From contig JACZKP010000153.1 in the NCBI GenBank assembly GCA_014860005.1, positions 1-57,022 on the forward strand: 57,022 nucleotides of DNA, written 5' to 3'. Below, piece by piece: positions 28,033-37,300 of this stretch (its first letter is position 1; each line of letters starts with the position of its first letter). The notes beneath the pieces are model-generated. The model was not told the origin of the DNA, searched no databases, and worked only from the letters and a program-made list of their open reading frames with translations. This DNA is from Verrucomicrobiota bacterium. GTDB taxonomy: Bacteria > Verrucomicrobiota > Verrucomicrobiae > Limisphaerales > UBA11358. Position numbers and translations under genes: made by a program.

Positions 28033-28959
28033 TCAGGCCAGTTCGTCCCGCACAATTTCCAGCAACCGCTTCGTGGCCTTGATGCCTTCGGCTTCGCTCA
28101 AGCCGCCGCCTTCATACTCGATGCCCACGTAACCCCGATAGCCGGCGTCCTTCACGATTTGAAGCATGCGCCGATAGTCCGTGTTCTTTTCGTTGCCGGC
28201 TTCGTCGAAGTCGTGCGACTTCGCGCTCACTCCCTTGGCGAACGGCATCAACTCCGCCGTACCCTGGTAGCGGTCGTATTCTTCCCCGGACTGACGGTTG
28301 ATGACAAAATTACCAAAGTCCGGCAGCGTGCCCACGTTGGGTTTGTTCACCATCCGCATCACGCCCGCGAGCCAGCCGCCGTGCGAAGAAAGCCCGCCAT
28401 GATTCTCGACAATCGCATTCAGCCCCAGCGTCGCGCAATACTCACCCAGCTTCGCCAGACCTTCCGCCGCGCGTTTCTGTTGTTCTGCAAAACTGCCCGC
28501 GTTGCCCGTGGCCGCGTTGACGCGGATGCTGTGGCAGCCGAGGAATTTCGCGGCATCCGCCCACTTGTGATGGTTCTTCACCGCCTGCTCGCGACGCTCG
28601 CCCGAAGGATCACCCAGATTCCCTTCGCCATCGCACATGATCAGCACACTCTTCACCCCTTCGCCTTCGCAAATCGTCTTCAGTTCCTTCAGGTAGGCCT
28701 CGTCCCGCGCCTTATCCATGAAAAACTGATTCACGTACTCGATCGCGCTGACGCCGAAGTCCCGGTTCGCGACCCGGGGAAAATCGAGATTGGTCATGGT
28801 CTTCTGGTTGCGGATCGTCCGATGAAGGGACCATTCGGCCAGCGAAATGTCAAACCAGTTGCGGCGGCGGCGACCGCTGGTGGCACAGCCCGTGACGGTT
28901 CCGAGTGAAATTCCCGCGGCGAACATTCCGGTCGTTTGAATAAAATGGCGACGATTCAT
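28033..28959 (-). CDS. Tat-exported sugar phosphate isomerase/epimerase-like TIM barrel
   Basis: A 308-residue protein starting MNRRHFIQTTGMFAAGISLG, a twin-arginine export signal, followed by a possible lipid-attachment cysteine in TVTGCATSG. The rest is an AP-endonuclease-2/xylose-isomerase-like TIM barrel: NWFDISLAEWSLH, FGVSAIEYVNQF, VKSVLIMCDGEGN, ANPUT-type ligand segments such as IVENHGGLSS, GTLPDFGNF and VGIEYEGGGLSE are visible. Members isomerise or epimerise sugars; the substrate cannot be read. It is convergent with the methyltransferase gene. Confidence 0.82.
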   Translation of the reverse strand: MNRRHFIQTTGMFAAGISLGTVTGCATSGRRRRNWFDISLAEWSLHRTIRNQKTMTNLDFPRVANRDFGVSAIEYVNQFFMDKARDEAYLKELKTICEGEGVKSVLIMCDGEGNLGDPSGERREQAVKNHHKWADAAKFLGCHSIRVNAATGNAGSFAEQQKRAAEGLAKLGEYCATLGLNAIVENHGGLSSHGGWLAGVMRMVNKPNVGTLPDFGNFVINRQSGEEYDRYQGTAELMPFAKGVSAKSHDFDEAGNEKNTDYRRMLQIVKDAGYRGYVGIEYEGGGLSEAEGIKATKRLLEIVRDELA

Positions 28960-29043
28960 GGCGAAATCATGTTCGCGGAGTTTGCGTTGGTCAATCGTGA
29001 TTTGCCAGCCGCGCTGCGGAAGGCTGTGATTAAAAGCGGGTGA

Positions 29044-29161
29044 GGAGCGCCGGTCTGCGACCGGCTTTTGGGGTGCGAGTCCCCGAGTATGGCCGCGTTT
29101 GCTTCGACCATTGACCGCTTATGCTTCGCCCCGCTCAAAGCCGGCTGCAAGCCGGCGCTCC
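29044..29161. repeat. Intergenic inverted repeat, family G
   Basis: Left arm 29044-29068 (GGAGCGCCGGTCTGCGACCG...) and right arm 29137-29161 (...AAGCCGGCGCTCC) are inverted copies. A relative lies at 47001-47070. It occupies the divergent spacer before the secreted nuclease-like gene. Confidence 0.8.
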
Positions 29162-29248
29162 AGCCGCAGGGCGGCTCACCCACTTTTAATCACACCCGCT
29201 GCGGAAGCCGGCATTGACTCTGAAATCGAAACTTTTACGCTGCGGTTG

Positions 29249-30007
29249 ATGCCGCTACCAACGCCACACCCGTGCGTCCGTCGCTTTTGCCGCCTCTGCG
29301 TTGCCGGGTTGCTGGCCGCCATCTTTTGCGCGCAGCCTTCGCTGGCGGAAGCGGCCACCAACTCCAGTCTGCTACCCCAGCTCACCGAACTGACTCGCCC
29401 AGCCAAAAAGATTCCCTTCAAGGAAGTGATCCTTGCCACCACGGGACAGCGCATCCTCGATTTCGATACAAACAATCCCGCGCACGCCACATTGCACGCG
29501 AGACTCACCACGGCCGCCAGCGCCGCCACGACGGCGGCGCGCGCCGCGGGTCTCTTCGCTTCCCGGGCAAATGAGGCCGGCAACGCCTTGGAAAGCTTCA
29601 TCAAGGCGGCGTTAACGGAGGCGGGCCTCGACGCCCGCACGCCTTTGACGACGGCGGGCAACGCGCGCAGCACCGGCTATCCCGATCTGGAAATTCATGT
29701 TCCGGTGCCGTGTTATCTCGAATTGAAGACCTACAGCGCCACCACCGCCAACACCACGCAGCGATCCTTTTACTACTCGCCGTCCGAGAGCCCCAAAGTC
29801 ACGCACGACGCCCTGCATCTGCTGCTGGCGTATGAACTGGAACGGACCGAACGCGTAGGCAGGACGGCTTTCATTCCCGTCCGTTGGAAGCTCATCACGC
29901 TGCAGGATCTGGAGGTGGACCTGAAATTCGAGTTCAATCAAAGCAATCGCGGGCTTTATGGGCGGGAGGCGGGCAAAGCCTTGCTCGGCGAAAGTGCAGT
30001 TGATTAA
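29249..30007 (+). CDS. Secreted protein with PD-(D/E)xK nuclease-like motif
   Basis: A 252-residue protein with an N-terminal signal peptide (RRFCRLCVAGLLAAIFCAQP, cleavage near SLAEA). Residues GYPD146LEIHVPVPCYLE158LK160TYS form a D-x11-E-x-K string on two predicted beta strands, preceded by a helix containing GNALESFIKAALTEAGLD. That order (helix with Glu, then PD...ExK) is the core of PD-(D/E)xK nucleases. Downstream RSFYYSPSES...THDALHLLLAYE is also typical of restriction-type nucleases. An exported copy is unusual. I do not recognise a named family, and the motif could be coincidental. Start ATG 29249 was chosen at the signal peptide; the frame opens earlier within a repeat. Confidence 0.6.
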   Translation: MPLPTPHPCVRRFCRLCVAGLLAAIFCAQPSLAEAATNSSLLPQLTELTRPAKKIPFKEVILATTGQRILDFDTNNPAHATLHARLTTAASAATTAARAAGLFASRANEAGNALESFIKAALTEAGLDARTPLTTAGNARSTGYPDLEIHVPVPCYLELKTYSATTANTTQRSFYYSPSESPKVTHDALHLLLAYELERTERVGRTAFIPVRWKLITLQDLEVDLKFEFNQSNRGLYGREAGKALLGESAVD

Positions 30008-30037
30008 AAAAAGCGGCTGACCCGAGGTCAGCCGCTT
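30006..30037 (-). terminator. Rho-independent terminator for the large LamG gene
   Basis: A perfect 12-base stem AAGCGGCTGACC / GGTCAGCCGCTT with a 3-base loop. Read on the minus strand it is followed by seven T, so it ends transcription of the gene at 30064-33117. The A run overlaps the stop codon of the plus-strand gene ending at 30007. Confidence 0.85.
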
Positions 30038-30063
30038 GTGAATCAATTCTGTTCAAACTCAGC

Positions 30064-33000
30064 CTACTGGCGCGTGCGATAGAACATCGCGTCACCCGAA
30101 GGCGCCACCAAGATGGGCGACGTGGGATTACCCGGCACGTCTTCCCACGGACCAGTCACGCTGGGAGCGTGCTGCAAGATTCCCGCGGTCCAGCCAATCT
30201 CGAGTTGAGCCCCCGAGACTGAGATAGTGAGCAAGCCTGGCAGAACGCCGGTGAACTCATACGGTCGCGGCACCGTCGCATTGTAGGTTGTGGAACTCAG
30301 ATAGAAGTCGTCGAACAACGCACTGTGGGTCGCGTTGTTGCCCAGCACCACCAGTTGGTCGAGTGACGGCGACACGCCACCCAGCACCACGTCAATCGAC
30401 TCCGGATCGCGATCACTCCGGTAATCCTGGAAGGCCACCGTCCGGGTGGGGTCACCCAACTTCTGGATGTAAACCGTAAACACATCCACCGTAGTCAAAT
30501 CCTGGGAGTACTGGGCCAACGGCGCGTTGGTGACATCAATCCAGACATTGTAAACCGCCCCGGCCTCGAGCGGTTCGGCCAGATAATCTATCGGATTGCT
30601 GCCGACGAAGGGCGTAAAGCCGTTGCGGGCGCCAATGTACCAACCATTGGTTACGACGCCGGCGAGTTCGTTGGTAAAGGCCGCGACGTAGAGCACGGGA
30701 CCGATGTTCTGATACGCATCGCCATAGCTGCGCTGGCTCTTGTCCGTGAGGCCCACGATATTCGTGATGCCGGCAGCCGTGTCCGCCCCTGGGATCAGGC
30801 GGAAGAACAATGTCCGCGCCTGGTTTTCATTCACCGAAAGGTCTTGCAGATTCAGGAATGAAACGCTGCCAGCAGTGGCGGTGCGCAGGGCGTGATTGGC
30901 ATTGGTATCCACCACTTGCGCGGCGTTCGGCGTGGCTTCATTCCAATAGCCGTTGGCAGCCAGGATGCCGAGGGGCGTCTGGTCAAAGTTGTCGAGCAAA
31001 GCCCACGCGGCGGGGCTGACGCCATCCACCACGGCCACACTGGTGGTCGCGGAGAGCGTGTCCCCTCCCCGGCTGATCGTCAGCACGTAGTTTGTGGATG
31101 CGTTCAGGGTCACGGGAAGCGATCCAGAGCCGAAAAGCGTACTAGCCGTCATATCCACGCCGTTGACTGTGACCTGTGTCACATCCCGGCTAACCTCCCA
31201 GCGCAGTGTGGTCGAACCGCCCGCGACCACGGCTGGCACGTCAGACTTAGACCTGCTGATCGCCAAGGGTATGAGACGCACCGGAGGATTGGTAATGGAA
31301 GTCACCTGCAGAATCTGAATCTCCTCTGCTGACAAAGCGCGATCCCAGACCGCCACTTCGTCAATTAACCCGGAATACCAGGCGGAAGCCGCCGCTCGGC
31401 GGACGGCCCCGATGGCCGTGGCTTGCACGGTCAGGGGACGGATGGGGGTCAAGACCACGGAGTCGAGCGCGCCATCAATCCACACCTGGGCATTCATGTT
31501 GCCGTCGCCAATATCGCGTTGCACATAGGTGATGTGACGCCAATTGCCGTCAAATGCCGACGCAGCCGAATGAGCGTGGTTGGGGTTGGCAGTCCCGCCG
31601 TCGTTTCGGATGAAGATGTCCAAGGTGCCGTCCGCGCCTGTGTTATGCGTGCCCAGGTTGAAAAGTGGGTTACCACTCGTTAACGAGCCTTCGGAGAAAA
31701 CCCGCCGGTCACTCTTCCCGACCTCGCCCTGCACGAGACCGTTTACCCAGAGCGATACGGAGAAGTCAGGGTGGTTGTAAATAGGGAGGGCATCGCCCGG
31801 GTTGTTGATACGCTCCAGCAAAGCGTTTGTGCCGTTGAACTGGAAGGCATTGCCCCATTTTCCGGGGACCACGTCGCCTGGCCCCATGTTGACCAGATTC
31901 ATGTCGTAGGTGCTGACCAAGTCAAAGGTCTTGGTGCCCTGAACTTCGTTCAACGGCCAATAGGCGATTAAACCGTTGGTGATGCTGGCCGGCGGGACGG
32001 TTGCAAACGCCAGGCTGGCAATCGTGCTGGAGGCGAATCCTCCCGCGTTGGTGACGAACAATTGATATGCGCCCGCATCTGCCAAAGTCAGGGCGGTGAA
32101 CACCAGAGTCTCTTCGGTGGCGGTGGGCAGCGGCTGTCCGTCTTTATACCACTGATAAGTCCTTGGCAGGTCGCCGACGACTCCGGCGTTGAAGGTCCAC
32201 GGGGCGCCCTCGGGCAGATTAACGCCACCAACCAGTGGCGTGGTACATTCTGGCGGAAGCGGAGGCTGCGGGGTGGTCAGATAGGTCACGGCGTTCAGGA
32301 ACATCTGCGCACCATCGGGCTCGAGGTCATACATTCCTGCGGCGTCGCCGGTGATGTTCAACTCCCGGCTGCCGGTAATGAATACCAGCCGCTTGGCGGC
32401 AAACACGTCACGTCCGTGGGACGAACTCACCCCTTGAGCTATTTCCCCAATCACCATGCCATTGAACGCGGCATCACCGGGCGTGCCAACGCGCGCCAGG
32501 ATGGACATGGCGCCGATGGGCGCGCTGGTCACAACCGACGCTCCACGTTGAACCTGCGTTGCGCCCGTGGTGGCATTGGTATGCGTCTGAATTGAGGAAA
32601 ACGGATTCACCATGAGATTGGTGTCGTTCAGAGCCACTCCGGCAAAAATCGGATGAGCCCGGTAAAGCACGCGCAGCCGCATGGGGTTGCTGTTCACATC
32701 GGGGATGGTGTCGCCGGTGTTAAACCCGAGGCGGTTGTTCCGGTTCACGTAGCCGTTGATGGACATCAGGGGCACTGTGACACTGGTGTTCCAGGCTGCC
32801 GTTTCCTCGGCAATGTCGTAATGGCCGCTAGGGACAGAACGACTGATGATAACGAGGTCGTTGGTATTGAAAGCGGTTATCAGATCAGGCTGATTTTGAA
32901 TGTCTGCCACGGTGACAAACCGGGTTACCGTATGGCCGTTGGCAGCCAGCAGCCGGGTGTAGCCGGCGTCCGGGGCGTTGGTGAACCCGGCATTGGTCGC

Positions 33001-33117
33001 ATTTCCATTTGGAGTGTTATCGGCTGAGTGCAAGCTCACCCAAGCGATATTGGCAGCCGGCAGCGACATTCCCGCCAGGAGCGAGACCGTGAGGAAGGAG
33101 AGGAGTTTTCTTTTCAT
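30064..33117 (-). CDS. Large secreted Ig-like / LamG-domain protein
   Basis: A 1017-residue protein with signal peptide MKRKLLSFLTVSLLAGMSLP. The N-terminal third (ANIAWVSLHSADNTPNGNAT ...) is of unknown fold. Residues about 286-372 form an Ig-like domain (YQWYKDGQPLPTATEETLV). Residues about 389-596 are a LamG/concanavalin-type domain (LIAYWPLNEVQGTKTFDLVS, FSVSLWVNG, IDEVAVWDRALSAEE). A further beta-rich region and a Verrucomicrobia-type tail ending MFYRTRQ follow. It is probably an extracellular binding or adhesion protein. A promoter at 33151-33178 and a terminator at 30006-30037 make it a single-gene unit. No catalytic motif was found. Confidence 0.8.
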   Translation of the reverse strand: MKRKLLSFLTVSLLAGMSLPAANIAWVSLHSADNTPNGNATNAGFTNAPDAGYTRLLAANGHTVTRFVTVADIQNQPDLITAFNTNDLVIISRSVPSGHYDIAEETAAWNTSVTVPLMSINGYVNRNNRLGFNTGDTIPDVNSNPMRLRVLYRAHPIFAGVALNDTNLMVNPFSSIQTHTNATTGATQVQRGASVVTSAPIGAMSILARVGTPGDAAFNGMVIGEIAQGVSSSHGRDVFAAKRLVFITGSRELNITGDAAGMYDLEPDGAQMFLNAVTYLTTPQPPLPPECTTPLVGGVNLPEGAPWTFNAGVVGDLPRTYQWYKDGQPLPTATEETLVFTALTLADAGAYQLFVTNAGGFASSTIASLAFATVPPASITNGLIAYWPLNEVQGTKTFDLVSTYDMNLVNMGPGDVVPGKWGNAFQFNGTNALLERINNPGDALPIYNHPDFSVSLWVNGLVQGEVGKSDRRVFSEGSLTSGNPLFNLGTHNTGADGTLDIFIRNDGGTANPNHAHSAASAFDGNWRHITYVQRDIGDGNMNAQVWIDGALDSVVLTPIRPLTVQATAIGAVRRAAASAWYSGLIDEVAVWDRALSAEEIQILQVTSITNPPVRLIPLAISRSKSDVPAVVAGGSTTLRWEVSRDVTQVTVNGVDMTASTLFGSGSLPVTLNASTNYVLTISRGGDTLSATTSVAVVDGVSPAAWALLDNFDQTPLGILAANGYWNEATPNAAQVVDTNANHALRTATAGSVSFLNLQDLSVNENQARTLFFRLIPGADTAAGITNIVGLTDKSQRSYGDAYQNIGPVLYVAAFTNELAGVVTNGWYIGARNGFTPFVGSNPIDYLAEPLEAGAVYNVWIDVTNAPLAQYSQDLTTVDVFTVYIQKLGDPTRTVAFQDYRSDRDPESIDVVLGGVSPSLDQLVVLGNNATHSALFDDFYLSSTTYNATVPRPYEFTGVLPGLLTISVSGAQLEIGWTAGILQHAPSVTGPWEDVPGNPTSPILVAPSGDAMFYRTRQ

Positions 33118-33150
33118 GGTGGGTTTTTTTGAGACTTATTGTCGTTGGAA

Positions 33151-33178
33151 AAAATAGCTGGCTTCCTTGATTCGTCAA
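33151..33178 (-). promoter_or_regulatory. Sigma-70-type promoter of the LamG gene
   Basis: On the minus strand TTGACG (33178-33173) and TATTTT (33156-33151) are 16 bases apart, and the start codon lies 33 bases downstream. The untranslated leader would be only about 25 bases. Confidence 0.55.
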
Positions 33179-33326
33179 TCCAAAAAGCCAAAAACGGCCC
33201 GCCATCAGAACGTCAAGGCTGCCCATTGAACCCTAAAATCCACTTGCTCCGAAACATCTCCGAGCGCAGAGTTTTGCCATGAGCGCCGCCAACCCAGATC
33301 CGCCAACGGCGTCCAACCCGGCAGCA

Positions 33327-33466
33327 GCAATTCTCATTTTGCCCCGGAGCGCGACTGTGTCGTCTCGACCAGTCGCAGCAGACCGGCAAGTTTGAGGCTG
33401 TTTGGACTGTCGCAGCGCTGCGGCTGGTGCTTCGCACACAGCCGCGCTCCGCAAAATGAGAATTGC
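33327..33466. repeat. Inverted repeat, family H
   Basis: GCAATTCTCATTTTGCCCCG (from 33327) and CGCAAAATGAGAATTGC (to 33466) bound longer imperfect inverted arms (33327-33360 and 33436-33466) containing GGAGCGCG / CGCGCTCC. The element overlaps the upstream part of the porin remnant. Confidence 0.75.
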
Positions 33467-34062
33467 CGATCCGGCAGTTCGCTTCCCCGTTGGGTAATCC
33501 TCCTGCTCCTCCCGCTCCTGATCATCGCCCCCAAGGCGACACATGCCGAGGGCTGGATCGTCAGTCCCACCGAAGGGCTGCGTTGGACTTCGTCGGATGA
33601 CAAGCTCAAGTTTCACGCCGGAGGCGTATTCGCTGCCGATGTCATGGTACATGAAACCGGTGAGCATCCGGACTCCGGTGTTTATCCCGCCCTCGCGAAG
33701 CCAATTCTCGAAGGCAGACTTCCTGGCAGGCGACAGTTTCGTGGATGATCACCGGTGAGCATTACGACGGACGTATCTTCGGCCAGCACGGCGTCTCGCC
33801 GACGGGGCCAAATGCCTGGGAAGTCGCGGTGCGTTACGCCAACGCCGACATTGACCGCGACTTCTACGATTTCGGCCTGACTGACTACAGCCGGTCGTCC
33901 CAGGAATTTCGTTCGCTCACCGCGACGCTGAATTGGTATGCCACGCCGAATCTGCGGCTCAGCCTCGGCTTTCTGCACATCATTGCCGATGACGATATCG
34001 CGGCTCTCGACGACGGAGGCCGGGACACCGCCGGAGTCTTCCGGGTGCAGTACCGGTTCTGA
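33392..34062 (+). pseudogene. Phosphate-selective porin (OprP/OprO-like) remnant with internal loss
   Basis: The 5' part has a signal peptide (WVILLLLPLLIIAPKATHA) and GWIVSPTEGLRWTSSDDKLK, then AGGVFAADVMVHE, as at the start of OprO/OprP porins. The frame then fails near 33740. A second frame, from 33745, gives the barrel end: WEVAVRYANADIDRDFYD, TATLNWYATPNLRLSLGFLH and the terminal GVFRVQYRF, which ends in the outer-membrane Phe signal. The central barrel, normally some 250 residues, is missing. It is a deletion remnant with a frame break, not an active gene. Confidence 0.6.
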
Positions 34063-34317
34063 TGGCGGCGAACGGTAGCGCGCCGTTGGGCTTTCCGAAG
34101 ACAGGTAAAGTTGAACCCAGTTTCAGCATCGTTCGACGGCCCGATCGCTCACAGAAATCTCTTGCTTCACGTCGGGGCTTTTGCTAAAGACATCGTCGCT
34201 GCCATGAGCCGTTCATGGTGGCAAATGGGAAACAGTTTCTCTCGCGAGAAAAAAAGATTCGGGAAACCAACCAGCGCTTGGAATAGCGCAAGCGAAAGCC
34301 TCAAAACCCTCGGGGTC

Positions 34318-37300
34318 ATGCGTATGAAAAAAACAACCCTCCGTTGCCTCCTCCTCGCCCTCGCCCTTGTGTGGACGACCACACTCACCACCCATGCTGG
34401 CTGGATCAAGCGATACTTGTATTACGACATGCCCGGCACCACCGTCGCCGAGCTCCTGTATGGCACCAACTATTTTGGCACCGTCATCTTTCCTGACACG
34501 CCAAGTGAAATCCAATTCATTCCGTATCTGAGCACCGGACCTCACCTGGCCGAGACCGATCCTCAGTTCCAGAATGCCTTTTATGATAATTACGGCAGTT
34601 ACGTGCCCGGCTACATCGAGCCACCGGTAACCGGCGAGTACATCTTCTGGGTCTGCGGCGATGACGAAACCCAGCTTTGGCTGACGACTGACGCCGCCGA
34701 CTCGCTGAATCCGGCCAAGAAACAGTTGATCGCCTCCGTTCCAGGCTGGAGCAACGCCCGCGACTGGGCCAAGTATCCCGAACAGCAGTCCGCCCCTGTG
34801 TCCCTCGAAAAGGGCAAACAGTATTATCTGGAAATCCTTCACAAGGAAGGCACCGGTGGCGACAACATAGGTTGGGGCTGGCAACTTCCCAGCGGCGAAC
34901 TGGAACGCCCGATGCCGACGTTTTACCTGCAGCCGACGCTCAGCCCGAGTGATCCGACGGTGGTGGCCGGCCCCTATGCCGCGGCGATTGTGCCCTCGTC
35001 TCCTGGGGATTACATCACCATTTACGACGGTATGGAGGTCATGCTGTTTGCGGACCTGAATCTGGCGCCTCCCTACACGGTGCAATGGCGCCGGGGTTCC
35101 ACGGACATCACTGGGGCGAATCAGACTTACCACCGCTTCCGCGCACGGAGCAGCGACAACGGCGTGGCGTTCTCCGTCCGCGTCAATGGCACGCTCTATG
35201 GCCCGGTGACCCTTTCGGTGCAAGCGGATAACATTGCGCCGGAACTGGTCAGCGCCACCGTCGCCCCGAGCAATCCCACGCAGATTCGAGTTGCGTTTTC
35301 GGAGCAAATCACGGCCGCCTCCGCCACCAGCCCGGGCAACTATGTCCTCAGCAGCGGCGCGGTGCAGAGCGCGCAACTGCAGGCGGACGGGCGCACCGTC
35401 ATCCTGAATACCGGGTTGCTGGCGCCGGGTGTATTGCATGTGCTCACCATCAACGGCATTCAAGACATGGCCTTGCCCCCGAACACCATTGCCAACACCC
35501 AGACCAACTTGCTGATCGCCGACGGCGCCATTTCCTTCCGCGCGTGGGACTTTCGCCCCACCGACCTGCCCACGTTGCGGCGCTGGTCCAATCCCCAGTC
35601 CACCGCTTTATCTTACGTGAACGACCTGTTCACCGAGGAGCGGGTGATCACCACCACGAGTTACCAATGGAACCTCGCCCCGGCGCGGGACAACTTCAGC
35701 GCCCAGATGATCGGCTACCTCACCGCTCCGGAAACCGGCTACTACAAGTTCGCCATCGCTTCGGACGATCACAGCATCCTCTACCTGGGCACCAGCGATC
35801 AGCGTTCCTCGAAGCGGGAAATCTGCTATTACAACGGCTCGACCGGCCAATGGAACATCGGGGCGCAACTGGCCAATCAGCAGTCCGCGCTGATCTGGCT
35901 TGAGGCGGGCAAGCAATACTACATTGAGGCCGTCTATCGCGACGGCACCGGCGGCGACGGCGTGAGCGTGTTCTGGCAGACCCCCAGCGGGTCGCCACTG
36001 CCCACGGAAAACGCGAGCGTCCAGGCAACCACCCAACCGTTCCTTATCCCCGCAAGTCAGCTCTCCACCTTTGCCAACCCGCCGGTTCCGGGCGGGATTT
36101 CCCATCGTACTTGGGACGCGGCCCCCACTGACCTGGCCACGCTGCGAACCTGGTCCAACACCAATTCCGTTGCCCCTTCCTACACCAACGACATGTTCGT
36201 CCTGGAGCGCACGGTGACGACGAACAGTTATCCATGGAACTTGGTCCCGCTGCAAGACAACTACCTGGGCCAGATCATCGGCTATCTGACTGCGCCCGAA
36301 ACCGGCAACTACCGATTCGGCATCGCCTCGGACGACCACAGCATCCTTTATCTGGGTACGACCGATCAGCGTTCCTCCAAGCGCGAAATCTGCAATTACA
36401 ATGGCTCGACGGGGCGTTGGAACCTGGGTGCGCAAGGCAATCAGTTGTCCGGCACCATTGCGTTGGAGGCTGGCAAGCGTTACTACATCGAAGCAGTTTA
36501 TCGTGACGGCACCGGTGGCGACGGAGTGACTTTGGCGTGGTTCACGCCAAGCATGGCCACCGCCGGGCAGCCTTTCCCCCCCAATCCCGCGAACAACGAG
36601 GCGGCGACGAGGCCTTACATTATTCCTGCGATGTACGTGTCCACGTTTAACACCTACGGCAACGTGTTCCTCACCTCCGACCTTCCGGCCACGGTCATTG
36701 CCCCCGAGTCAGCCCAGCCCCGGTTGAGTGTCGTCGCCGACGGCACCCGGCCCTATACCTACACGTGGTATATGAATGGCGAAGTCATCCCCGGTGCCGC
36801 CGCCGCCAGCTACACGCTGCCGGTCCTCCGCCCCGCCGACAACAACGCCCAGTTCGCCGTGGTGGTGAGCAATAACTTCAGCAGCATCACCAGCGTGGTG
36901 GCCACGCTCACGGTTACGGCAGACACCATGAAACCCTTTGTGGCCTCGGTTGGCAGCCTGTTCAAACAGACCGTCGAAGTGCAGCTTTCCGAACCGGTCG
37001 CCACCGCCACCGCCACCGCCACGGCCAATTACCTGTTGTTTACCTCGACGGGCGCGCCGGTGGCCGTCAACTCCGCCACCGTGGATGTCAATGATGCCAC
37101 GCACATCACGCTGCAAACGGCCGCGATGCCGGAAACGGACGCAATGACGCTGGTGGTCCAGAATCTGGCGGACCTTTCCACCGCCGCCAACGTCATGGAC
37201 CCAAGCACCAACGCCTTCCGCGCGAACAATTTTGACCTCCTCACCCGCATCAACAACTCGCAGGCCTTCAGCGCCCGGGCAGTGGGAGATCAAATCCTGA

